Shown here in pieces: positions 19,041-27,015 of a stretch of DNA of 64,000 nucleotides. The first letter of the stretch is position 1, and the number at the start of each line of letters is the position of its first letter. The notes beneath the pieces were generated by a model that saw nothing but the letters and a program-made list of their open reading frames with translations, had not been told where the DNA came from and made no database searches. This DNA is from Asticcacaulis excentricus CB 48 (GTDB lineage Bacteria > Pseudomonadota > Alphaproteobacteria > Caulobacterales > Caulobacteraceae). A program made the position numbers and the translations under genes. Where the stretch lies: the NCBI RefSeq assembly GCF_000175215.2, contig NC_014817.1, forward strand, positions 524,501-588,500, given 5' to 3'.

Positions 19041-19051
19041 TTGTGCGAAGT

Positions 19052-19066
19052 GTTCTGTATGCGTTC
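19052..19066. promoter_or_regulatory. LexA box 2 upstream of lexA
   Basis: GTTC-TGTATGC-GTTC is a second perfect alphaproteobacterial SOS box, 26 bases from the first and ending 11 bases before the trpC stop codon. Confidence 0.87.
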
Positions 19067-19076
19067 TTTAGTCTTG

Positions 19077-19871
19077 TCAAGCGGGCGTGAGCAGATTCTT
19101 CGCCGCCTGAGTGACATCGCCCTGCCGCATCAGGCTTTCGCCGACCAGCATGGCTGTGGCCCCGGTTTTTTCGAGCCGAGCCACGTCCTGCGGCGTAAAG
19201 ATACCACTTTCGGCGACCAGAACGTGCTGCGGTCCGACCATGGCCGACAGGTCCTCGGTCGTTTTCAGATCGACATCAAAAGTTCTTAAGTTGCGGTTAT
19301 TAATACCAATCAGCGGAGAGGCCAGCTTAAGTGCGCGCTCCATTTCCGGTGCGTCGTGCACCTCGACCAAAGCGTCCATGCCATAGGCGTGCGCCGCCGC
19401 GATCAGGTCGGCGGCCAGAGCGTCGTCGATCATGGCCATGATCACCAGAATGGCATCGGCCCCAAGGCTGCGCGACTCGGCGACCTGCCACACATCGACA
19501 AGGAATTCCTTACGGATGCAGGGTAGGGTGACGGCGTTGCGGGCCGCCACAAAGTGCGATTCGTGCCCCATAAAGCTCGGCGCATCGGTGAGGATCGACA
19601 GACAAGACGCTCCGCCGGCCTGATAAGCCGCCGCAAGTGTAGCCGGCTCGAAGTCCTCACGAATCAGTCCTTTGGACGGGCTGGCCTTCTTCACCTCGGC
19701 GATCAGCGACAGGCTGTGCGGCTGTTTGTGGGCCACCAGCGCGCGTTGAAAGCCGCGCGGTGCGCTGACCTTTGTGATACGTGCCTCCAGCGCCGACAGT
19801 GATGCCGCAGGCTTGCGTTCGGCGACTTCCGTGCGCTTGTAGGTGGCGATCTTTTCCAGAATATCGGACAT
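19077..19871 (-). CDS. trpC: Indole-3-glycerol phosphate synthase
   Basis: TrpC closes the indole ring in tryptophan synthesis. It is a TIM barrel of 264 aa. Clear motifs are LIAEVKKASPSKG (with a catalytic Lys), LRKEF-type PCIRKEFLVD, LVEVHD, GINNRNLRTFDVD, and AESGIFTPQD near the phosphate-binding end. It is the last gene of trpG-trpD-trpC, three bases after trpD. Two LexA boxes follow its stop and belong to lexA. Confidence 0.97.
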   Translation of the reverse strand: MSDILEKIATYKRTEVAERKPAASLSALEARITKVSAPRGFQRALVAHKQPHSLSLIAEVKKASPSKGLIREDFEPATLAAAYQAGGASCLSILTDAPSFMGHESHFVAARNAVTLPCIRKEFLVDVWQVAESRSLGADAILVIMAMIDDALAADLIAAAHAYGMDALVEVHDAPEMERALKLASPLIGINNRNLRTFDVDLKTTEDLSAMVGPQHVLVAESGIFTPQDVARLEKTGATAMLVGESLMRQGDVTQAAKNLLTPA

Positions 19872-19874
19872 GTC

Positions 19875-20888
19875 TTAGGTGTTCGTAAGGGTGACGAGTT
19901 GATCGAGCGCGGCCAGAGCCTTGCCGTCATCAAGGCTGGCGGCGGCGTAATCGAGCCCTTCGCGCAGGGTCTCCACCGCGCCGCCGACCAGGAAGGCCGC
20001 CGCGGCATTGAGCATGACGATATCGCGATAGGGGCCTTTTTCGCCCTCCAGTAGACGACGCAGGGCGGCGGCATTGTGTTCCGGCGCACCGCCCGTGATG
20101 TCGACCAGCGCCGCGCGCGGCAAACCCACGGCTTCGGGCGTAATGGTGAACAGGCGCAGCTTGCCGTCCTTCCATTCCGCCACCTCGGTTTCGCCCGTGG
20201 TCGTCAGTTCATCGAGACCGGAACCGTGTACGACCCAGGCGTGAACGGCCTCAAGCTGCCCCAGCGCCTTGCCAATCGGCTCGATGAAGCGCGGGGAGGG
20301 CACGCCCACCACCTGACGCCGCGCGCCAGCGGGATTGGTGAGGGGGCCCAACAGATTGAAAATAGTGCGAAAACCGAGCTGCTGCCGGATCGGAGAGACG
20401 TGTTTCATCGCCCCGTGATGCGCCACAGCGAACAGGAAGCAGATACCGGCTTCCTCCAGCGCCTTGCGCTGCTGTTCCGGCGTGGCGTCGATATTGACGC
20501 CCAGTGCCGCCAGAACATCCGCCGTGCCGGATTTCGAGGTGATGGCGCGGTTGCCGTGCTTGGCGACCTTCAGGCCGCCGCCGGCCGCCACAAAACCAAC
20601 GGCTGTGGATATGTTGAGCGTATGCAGCCCATCGCCACCAGTGCCGCAGACATCGACCGTGTCATAGGGATGATCAAGCCTCTTGGCCGCTGCGCGCATG
20701 GCACGGGCGCAGGCGGCGATTTCGCCGACGGTTTCACCGCGCAGGCGGATAGCGGTTACGGCAGCCGCCACCTGAGCCGGGGTCGGTTCGCCGCGCAGAC
20801 AAGCGGAAAAGAAGATTTCGGCGTCGGCGTCAGACAGGGTCTGACCGTCCGCCAGCTTGGCCAGCAAGGGTTTGAAGGCGTCAGACAT
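19875..20888 (-). CDS. trpD: Anthranilate phosphoribosyltransferase
   Basis: TrpD transfers phosphoribose from PRPP to anthranilate. The glycine-rich PRPP loop VDVCGTGGDGLHTLNIST and the KHGNRAITSKSGTADVLAALG block are diagnostic. The frame is open 48 codons further upstream inside trpG, but the ATG at 20888 starts MSDAFKPLLAKL and gives the usual length of 337 aa. It overlaps the trpG 3' end by 8 bases, so the two are translationally coupled. Confidence 0.97.
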   Translation of the reverse strand: MSDAFKPLLAKLADGQTLSDADAEIFFSACLRGEPTPAQVAAAVTAIRLRGETVGEIAACARAMRAAAKRLDHPYDTVDVCGTGGDGLHTLNISTAVGFVAAGGGLKVAKHGNRAITSKSGTADVLAALGVNIDATPEQQRKALEEAGICFLFAVAHHGAMKHVSPIRQQLGFRTIFNLLGPLTNPAGARRQVVGVPSPRFIEPIGKALGQLEAVHAWVVHGSGLDELTTTGETEVAEWKDGKLRLFTITPEAVGLPRAALVDITGGAPEHNAAALRRLLEGEKGPYRDIVMLNAAAAFLVGGAVETLREGLDYAAASLDDGKALAALDQLVTLTNT

Positions 20889-21474
20889 AGAGGTTGTGGC
20901 TCTCGATACCGGCCAGACGCAGGAAGTTGGCCAGAATCTGATGGCCGCCTTCGGTGGCAATGGATTCCGGATGGAATTGCACGCCGTGGATGGGGCGCGT
21001 GCGGTGCTGGACGCCCATGATTTCGCCGTCATCGGTCCAGGCGGTGACGATCAGGTCATCGGGCAGGGTTTCGCGCTTGATGGCCAGCGAGTGATAGCGC
21101 GTCGCCGTGAACGGATTGGGCAGGTCCTTGAACAGGCCGATGTCTTTGTGATGGATCTGGCTGGTCTTACCGTGCATCAGCGTCTTGGCGCGGATGACGT
21201 CGCCACCATAGGCCTGACCGATCGACTGATGCCCCAGACAGACGCCAAAGATCGGCAGGTCTTCGGGGGCCGCACGCAGCAGCGGCAGACAGATGCCGGC
21301 CTGATCCGGCGCACACGGTCCCGGCGACAGCAGAACCGCCTTTGGCTTCAGCGCCAGCGCGTCCTGAACGCTCAGCGCGTCGTTGCGGTACACCTGCGTT
21401 TCCGCGCCCAGTTCCGCCAGATAGTGCACCAGATTATAGGTGAAGCTGTCGTAATTATCGATGACAAGGATCAT
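20881..21474 (-). CDS. trpG: Anthranilate synthase component II (glutamine amidotransferase)
   Basis: TrpG supplies ammonia from glutamine to TrpE. The class I amidotransferase triad is visible: Cys in FGVCLGHQSIGQ, and the His and Glu in VQFHPESIAT. The frame extends upstream, but ATG 21474 begins MILVIDNYDSFTYNLV, the family N-terminus. Its partner trpE lies about 40 kb away at 61252-62775. Since no pabA was seen here, it could also serve p-aminobenzoate synthesis; that is inference. Confidence 0.96.
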   Translation of the reverse strand: MILVIDNYDSFTYNLVHYLAELGAETQVYRNDALSVQDALALKPKAVLLSPGPCAPDQAGICLPLLRAAPEDLPIFGVCLGHQSIGQAYGGDVIRAKTLMHGKTSQIHHKDIGLFKDLPNPFTATRYHSLAIKRETLPDDLIVTAWTDDGEIMGVQHRTRPIHGVQFHPESIATEGGHQILANFLRLAGIESHNLYV

Positions 21475-21616
21475 GGCCAACTCCCATGCAAGCGATATAG
21501 GCAAAGGCGGCGCAAAAACCAAACGGAAATGGCCCAAAGCCCGGACGTTTCAACGGTTTCACGCTTGAGCATGCCTAAATTTCCCATAAGATATATTATG
21601 CGATATATTGGTGTAG

Positions 21617-21651
21617 CCGGAAGGTGGGCACTCAGAGTGCCCACCTTCCGG
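21617..21651. terminator. Perfect 35-base palindrome at the 3' end of the GH35 gene
   Basis: CCGGAAGGTGGGCACTC and GAGTGCCCACCTTCCGG flank a single central A, giving 17 perfect base pairs. It abuts the TAG stop of the galactosidase gene. There is no clean T-run on the minus strand, so a terminator role is likely but not certain. The rest of the trpG upstream region has AT-rich ATATATT words that may be the trpG promoter. Confidence 0.6.
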
Positions 21652-21652
21652 A

Positions 21653-24082
21653 CTATTTCAGCGTCAATTCGTATTCGGGCGTCAGTCGGATCGCGTCAAT
21701 ACGCGCCACCTGACCGTCCGTGAATTGTGGTTTCACGCTGGCGTCGAAATAGACTTTTGAATCCTCGCGCAGTGGCATGACGCTGAGTGTCAGTGGCTCC
21801 GTTAGTTTGTTGGCATAACGCTTAAGCCCGATACGCCACGTCCTCCCGATATAGTATTCGTCATCAAGCATCTGCGAACCTGAAAACAACCGCGCCACAT
21901 CGCCCTGATAATCGACATCCAGATAGACGTCGGATACCCCTCTCAGTGCCTCTTGCGGTGCCTTCACGGTCCATGCGGCCGAAGCGCCGAAACTTTCCGG
22001 TTCAGGCACGATGGGTGTATTTCGCGGCCCCCAAGTCTTCAGCGGCGGTGCCCTGCCTGCCTGGCGCAGAAGCTGCCATTCGGCGGACAATTTTACCGGC
22101 GGTGCCAAAGCGCCCCAGTTCTGAAACAGCCCCTTTGAAGGCTCAAATTTTAGTTTCAGATTTGAAGTTAAATTATTTGATAAATATGGATAAATCGCAA
22201 ATCTGAATTGTGGGTCGGTTTGACGGAACGTCGCCCCACCCTCCGTGTTTCCAAAGACATGCGCCGCACTCAGGATCAGGTGCGGACGGCCCCGCACCGT
22301 CACAGTGGTCAGGCTTTGCGCCTGCGCTTCGGTGAGAAGCAGAAAGCGTGCGCTCTTGCCATTAGCGCCTACGACGGAAACGATGCGTCCCGTGCAGGAC
22401 GTTACCCGTATCTGAGCCCCCTGCCGGGCCTTTTGGGCCCCCGTAATCGTGCGTATCGCCTGTGCGTCAAAGACAAATTCCGGCTCGATCTGGCCAGTTG
22501 TGGCAAACACATAAAGGTCGCCCTTCCCGTCGTCGAACTTCGTCACCGGCTGGGCCGTTGCCCACAGGAGATCAATACCCGACAGGTCGAAATGGACGGG
22601 CCAGATGAAGGCGGCCCCCTCCTCTACAGTCATGCCTTTCGACGGAAGGGTCACGCTTTTATCGCTGAGTTTAATCTCAAAGCGCGTATCCGGATGCGCG
22701 GGCGTGGCGTGCTGGCGCACATGGTTATTCACGAAAACGAAGCCCGATCGGCCGTCTCCCCGGAACGCCCAGCGCAGGGTTTTCAGATCATCAGCGGCTG
22801 CGGGCTTTATCTCCGGGGCGTAAACGTTCATCGGGGCCAGACGATCCCCGAAAGCCTGAAGGAAGGCGTGGATGGGTTTGAGCTTATTCAGGACCGGGCG
22901 CGCCTGACCATACTGACCCAGTGGGGCCTGAAAATCATACCCCAGTCTGGGCACGTCATTATAGCCACCGCTGGCCATGCTTTCGTCACGTGACGGCGAT
23001 CCCGGTGGGTTCTGCCCGCCCTGAAACATATAATAGCCCAGAAGGTTGACACCTGAGCCGACCTTGGTGATCACCATATCGGCGATATCGTCGGGGCTGA
23101 TCAAAGGACGGCGACGATACATCTGCGGCACGCCCCCACCATACTCCGCTCCGAAAAAGGGCGTAATGTCCGTATCGCGCGCACCATCATCCTGTGTTGA
23201 GGTGCGCCCCTGAGCCCCCAGACCCTTTTCATTACGCACGCCAAACTGAAACAGATAGCTCGACTTGGGCGGCAATATCCCTGCGGCCGCTGACCACGGC
23301 TCATCGACATAGGTGCCGAACACCGGGATCACCTCGCCACGCGGAAAGACGGCATTGTCCCAGCCAGTTACGGTATAAAGCGGCAGATCAAAACCGTGCG
23401 CGCGCAACATCTCCTTCAAGCGGGCAATGTGTTCGCGCCCCTGAAGCGGCCCGGTGCGGTTATATTCGTTCTCGATCTGGATGCCGATCACCGGACCGCC
23501 GTCTTTCCATAACAAGCCCTTCGTCTGCTCGGCTATCTGCGTGAAGAAGGCGTCCACATAGCCGAGATAGGTCGGGTCATTGCTGCGGGTCGGCACCGAG
23601 TCCACCACCCAGTCAGGAATGCCGCCAAACCGAACTTCGGCATGGGCCCAGGGGCCGGGACGTAAATAGACATAGAGGTCGTTTTTCTGCGCCAACTGAA
23701 TGAATTTGCGAAGATTTCGGTCGCGGCTCCAGTCGAAGTCACCGTGACGTTCCTCATGGTGCTGCCAGATAACGTAGGTGGCAACGACGGTGACGCCTGC
23801 CGCCTTCATCTTGAGGAGCTGTTCTTCCCAGTATTGTTCCGGAAAACGGCTATAATGAAACTCGCCCATAACCGGCAAAACGGGTTTACCGTTGAGCGTC
23901 AGGTAGCGATCAGTGACGCTGATGCCCTGCCCCGAAGGCGACAGGCCTGTTCCCATCTTCAACAGACCGTCACGCGGCGCCGAGGGCGCAATCTGCGCAT
24001 CGACCCGCACGGTTTCCGCCGAAGCCACACTCCACATCAAGGCCAGCAGCGCGGTCGAAGCGGCCAGAAGATTTCCGTTCAT
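21653..24082 (-). CDS. Secreted beta-galactosidase, glycoside hydrolase family 35
   Basis: GH35 enzymes remove terminal beta-galactose from plant polysaccharides or oligosaccharides. After a signal peptide (residues 1-22, ending VASA), the TIM barrel carries GIQIENEY with the acid/base Glu near residue 206 and FFGAEYGGG with the nucleophile Glu near 313. FHYSRFPEQYWEEQLLKMKAAG is typical of the N-terminal barrel. The last 400 residues are beta-rich and probably carry jelly-roll domains. ATG 24082 has GAGGG upstream and begins the signal peptide; two upstream starts are in frame. No transporter or regulator sits beside it. Confidence 0.92.
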   Translation of the reverse strand: MNGNLLAASTALLALMWSVASAETVRVDAQIAPSAPRDGLLKMGTGLSPSGQGISVTDRYLTLNGKPVLPVMGEFHYSRFPEQYWEEQLLKMKAAGVTVVATYVIWQHHEERHGDFDWSRDRNLRKFIQLAQKNDLYVYLRPGPWAHAEVRFGGIPDWVVDSVPTRSNDPTYLGYVDAFFTQIAEQTKGLLWKDGGPVIGIQIENEYNRTGPLQGREHIARLKEMLRAHGFDLPLYTVTGWDNAVFPRGEVIPVFGTYVDEPWSAAAGILPPKSSYLFQFGVRNEKGLGAQGRTSTQDDGARDTDITPFFGAEYGGGVPQMYRRRPLISPDDIADMVITKVGSGVNLLGYYMFQGGQNPPGSPSRDESMASGGYNDVPRLGYDFQAPLGQYGQARPVLNKLKPIHAFLQAFGDRLAPMNVYAPEIKPAAADDLKTLRWAFRGDGRSGFVFVNNHVRQHATPAHPDTRFEIKLSDKSVTLPSKGMTVEEGAAFIWPVHFDLSGIDLLWATAQPVTKFDDGKGDLYVFATTGQIEPEFVFDAQAIRTITGAQKARQGAQIRVTSCTGRIVSVVGANGKSARFLLLTEAQAQSLTTVTVRGRPHLILSAAHVFGNTEGGATFRQTDPQFRFAIYPYLSNNLTSNLKLKFEPSKGLFQNWGALAPPVKLSAEWQLLRQAGRAPPLKTWGPRNTPIVPEPESFGASAAWTVKAPQEALRGVSDVYLDVDYQGDVARLFSGSQMLDDEYYIGRTWRIGLKRYANKLTEPLTLSVMPLREDSKVYFDASVKPQFTDGQVARIDAIRLTPEYELTLK

Positions 24083-24158
24083 TGGCATTTCCCTCTTTTT
24101 TTTATTGGGAAATTTGTACGACAATAAGCCGTGCCCGCCAAGCGCTGTATCGAAAAAT

Positions 24159-25505
24159 CTATGCCCGACCTGTCATCTGCTCGTAGCGGCCCAGAGCCTG
24201 ATCGCTCAGCTTGACCTTCAGATGGATATGACCGGTTTCGTCATCAAAGCGATCCAGCACACGGCCCTGAGTATACAAAAAGGCCAAAAGCTGACCGTCC
24301 TGCGGTGCCAGTTCGACGTCGATTTCGGTACCGGCTTCGTCCACCTTGAGCGCTATATCGCTGAGGAGCTTTTCGATCCCCTCGCCCGTGATGGCCGACA
24401 CCATGATCGGCTTGTTCATGGCGCGATCCAGTACGGCGCGGCTATAGAGGATGTCGCGGGCCTCCTCGTCCAGCAGGTCGATCTTGTTCCATACCTCAAT
24501 CAGGCGCGATTTATCGAGATCCGGATGGATATGGGTGAGCACCTGCATCACGTCTTGCGCCTGCGCGTCGCTTTCGGGGTTCGACATGTCGCGCACGTGC
24601 AGGATCAGATCGGCCTCCAGCACCTCTTCCAGTGTGGCGCGGAAGGCGGCAACCAGTTCGTGCGGCAGGTCGGAGATAAAGCCCACCGTATCGGAAATAA
24701 TAGCGGCCCGTCCGCCCGGCAGTTTCAGCGTGCGCAATGTCGTGTCGAGCGTGGCGAACAGCATGTCCTTGGCCAGCACTTCGGCGCGCGTCAGGTGGTT
24801 GAACAGGGTCGATTTGCCGGCATTGGTATAGCCCACCAGCGCCACAATCGGGTACGGCACCTTTTTGCGCGCGCTGCGGTGCAGGCTGCGGGTGCGGCGC
24901 ACGTCGTCCAGTTCGCCCTTGAGCAGCTTGATCTTGTCGGCAATCATGCGGCGGTCGAGTTCGATCTGGGTTTCGCCGGGACCACCGGTTGTGCCGGTGG
25001 CGCGCTGACGCTCAAGATGGGTCCAGGTGCGCACCAGCCGTGAGCGCTCGTATTCCAGCCGCGCCAGTTCGACCTGAAGCTTGCCTTCGCGTGTACGGGC
25101 GCGACGACCAAAGATTTCGAGAATAAGGCCGGTGCGGTCGATGACCTTGCGTTCCCAGGCCTTTTCGAGATTTCGCTGCTGGATCGGTGTCAGGGTAGTG
25201 TTGACGATGACGAGATCGGCCTCGACCTCTTCGCACAGGGTCACAATCTCTTCGACCTTGCCGGAGCCGAACAGGGTGGCGGGGTTGGGCTTACGCACGC
25301 GCGCCGTATCGGCGGCCACAATGTCAAGGTCGAGGGCGATGGCCAGACCGGCCGCTTCATCTAGACGTGACTCATCATAGCGCCGCGTCGCAGGCACCCC
25401 TTGGGGCTGACGCGGCGAAGATGGCGCGTGCGGTGCGGCCATGTCAGGGTCGATAATGACCGCACGCTGGGTTTCCGGCGTGCGGTTTACAAATTTGGTG
25501 GTCAA
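24159..25505 (-). CDS. hflX: GTPase HflX
   Basis: HflX is a ribosome-binding GTPase that splits stalled or hibernating ribosomes. The N-terminal HflX domain has the glycine-rich loop in NPATLFGSGKVEEI. The G domain has GYTNAGKSTLFN (G1), DTVGFISDLPH (G3) and NKIDLLD (G4). The only start that keeps the conserved RTPETQRAVIIDPD lead is TTG 25505, with AAGGAC upstream; ATG 25442 is the alternative. It follows hfq by 18 bases, the usual hfq-hflX pair. Confidence 0.95.
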   Translation of the reverse strand: MTTKFVNRTPETQRAVIIDPDMAAPHAPSSPRQPQGVPATRRYDESRLDEAAGLAIALDLDIVAADTARVRKPNPATLFGSGKVEEIVTLCEEVEADLVIVNTTLTPIQQRNLEKAWERKVIDRTGLILEIFGRRARTREGKLQVELARLEYERSRLVRTWTHLERQRATGTTGGPGETQIELDRRMIADKIKLLKGELDDVRRTRSLHRSARKKVPYPIVALVGYTNAGKSTLFNHLTRAEVLAKDMLFATLDTTLRTLKLPGGRAAIISDTVGFISDLPHELVAAFRATLEEVLEADLILHVRDMSNPESDAQAQDVMQVLTHIHPDLDKSRLIEVWNKIDLLDEEARDILYSRAVLDRAMNKPIMVSAITGEGIEKLLSDIALKVDEAGTEIDVELAPQDGQLLAFLYTQGRVLDRFDDETGHIHLKVKLSDQALGRYEQMTGRA

Positions 25506-25523
25506 AAGAGTCCTTTGGGCGAC

Positions 25524-25772
25524 TTAATCGTCCGAGTCTTCTTCCTGCTCATACAACTGCACCGGCGCAGCGGGCATGATGGTCGAGATTGCGTGCTTAT
25601 AGACCAGTTGCGACTGACCGTCGCGGCGCAGCAGCACGCAGAAATTATCGAACCAGCTAACGATGCCCTGAAGCTTGACGCCGTTGATCAGGAAGATGGT
25701 GAGAGGCGTTTTGGATTTACGAACGCTGTTGAGGAACGTGTCCTGCAGGTTTTGTTTCTTTTCGTGGGACAT
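25524..25772 (-). CDS. hfq: RNA chaperone Hfq
   Basis: Hfq forms a hexameric ring that pairs small RNAs with mRNAs. The Sm1 motif (LQDTFLNSVRKSKTPLTIFL, NGVKLQGIVSWFDNFCVLL) and Sm2 motif (LVYKHAISTIMP) are intact in the 82-aa protein. The short acidic tail EQEEDSDD is usual for alphaproteobacteria. It heads a two-gene unit with hflX; the 180 bases upstream (25773-25953) probably hold its promoter. Confidence 0.98.
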   Translation of the reverse strand: MSHEKKQNLQDTFLNSVRKSKTPLTIFLINGVKLQGIVSWFDNFCVLLRRDGQSQLVYKHAISTIMPAAPVQLYEQEEDSDD

Positions 25773-25953
25773 TTAGTCGCCCTTCTTGTTAGACATTGCG
25801 AGCCCAAAACGGGCTTCACACACAGACATAAGCAAAAGTCACGAAATCACAACGCACAGGCGTACATAATTTCGTGAAGTATCATAGGCGACAATCGGTG
25901 AACAATTCAACCGAACACTATATAACATAATATTTCGGTGGAATTCCAAACCT

Positions 25954-26826
25954 TTACAGGTCAATGCCGGCGGAACGCTGAGCCCGTTGAATGTAAGCCT
26001 CACGCAGCCGCAGCGACAATTCGCCCGGCACACCGTCACCGATCAGCGAATCGTCTATCTGCACGATGGGCATAACGAAGGTCGAGGCGGCCGACAGGAA
26101 CGCCTCTTTGGCGCGTTTGGCTTCCTCCAGCGTAAAAGCGCCTTCGGAGACATCAACGCCCTCTGCCCGCAGGATGTCGAGCAGGCTGATGCGCGTCACG
26201 CCCGGCAAGATATTGGCGCGCAGGCTGCGCGTCTTCACCTCGCCCTCTTTGGTGACGATATAGACATTGGCCGACCCGCCTTCGGTGACGAAACCTTCGG
26301 CATCGACAAAAATTACATCGGAAGCCCCCGCCTCGCGCGCGGCCTGTTTGGCCAGCACATTAGGCAAAAGCCCGACGGTCTTGATATCACAACGGCCCCA
26401 GCGCTTATCGGGCGCCGACACCACACGGATGCCCTTGCGCGCCTTGCTTTCTGCCGTCTGACGGTCCACGGGCTTGGCTGTGATGACCAGAGCCGGTTTG
26501 ACCGGTTCCGTTGGGAAAAAGTGATCGCGCGGGGCCACACCGCGGCTCACCTGAAGATAAACCAGCCCCTCACCAATGCGATTGCGACGGATGACCTCGT
26601 TCAGCACCACCACCAGAGACGCGCGCGGCATCGGCATAGCGATATGCAGCTCTCGTAAGGAACGCTCCAGCCGGTTCAGGTGCCCGGCCAGATCAGCCAG
26701 TTGCCCGCCAAATACCGACCACACCTCATAGACGGCGTCGGCAAACTGATAGCCGCGATCCTCAATGTGCACGGCAGCATCGGCATGGCGCACATAGGCA
26801 CCGTTCACATAAGCAATACGGGACAT
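25954..26826 (-). CDS. D-amino-acid aminotransferase (class IV PLP enzyme)
   Basis: Class IV aminotransferases use PLP to move amino groups; the D-amino acid group makes D-glutamate or D-alanine for peptidoglycan. The N-terminus MSRIAYVNGAYVRHADAAVHIEDRGYQFADAVYEV and the EGLVYLQVSRGVAPRDH block favour D-amino-acid transaminase over BCAT or aminodeoxychorismate lyase. The PLP Lys is in CDIKTVGLLPNVLAK, and FVTEGGSANVYIV is the cofactor phosphate region. ATG 26826 is preferred over upstream in-frame starts. It is downstream of ntrX on the same strand across two GC-rich hairpins. Confidence 0.88.
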   Translation of the reverse strand: MSRIAYVNGAYVRHADAAVHIEDRGYQFADAVYEVWSVFGGQLADLAGHLNRLERSLRELHIAMPMPRASLVVVLNEVIRRNRIGEGLVYLQVSRGVAPRDHFFPTEPVKPALVITAKPVDRQTAESKARKGIRVVSAPDKRWGRCDIKTVGLLPNVLAKQAAREAGASDVIFVDAEGFVTEGGSANVYIVTKEGEVKTRSLRANILPGVTRISLLDILRAEGVDVSEGAFTLEEAKRAKEAFLSAASTFVMPIVQIDDSLIGDGVPGELSLRLREAYIQRAQRSAGIDL

Positions 26827-26888
26827 GGTAATCTCAATAAACCTGAAAGCCTCAAGAGGTTGTATCCCCTCAAAAGACAAGAAGACTC

Positions 26889-26942
26889 AAGGGCCTCGGG
26901 CCCCCAAGAAGCGCAAAGACTCAAGGGGCCACAGGCCCCTTG
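26889..26942. terminator. Two tandem GC-rich hairpins between ntrX and the aminotransferase gene
   Basis: CAAGGGGCC-ACA-GGCCCCTTG lies at 26922-26942, and a second GGGCC-TCG-GGCCC dyad lies near 26891-26903. Both sit in a stretch where ACTCAAGGG-type words repeat. On the minus strand they follow the ntrX stop, so they may end ntrX transcription or attenuate the next gene. No T-run follows directly. Confidence 0.5.
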
Positions 26943-27015
26943 ATCCCTTTAACTATTCGCGCCCAAACGGCAATGCAAGAGACAGGTTACGAGGCGTTTC
27001 CTCAGGCCCCTCGCC

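Noticed and set aside
18529..19289. Plus-strand frames across lexA and trpC
   Set aside because: Antisense to LexA and TrpC, whose active sites are intact; the region also holds the LexA boxes.
23913..25043. 376-aa plus-strand open frame across GH35 and hflX
   Set aside because: It spans the antisense of two well-supported genes and the gap between them.
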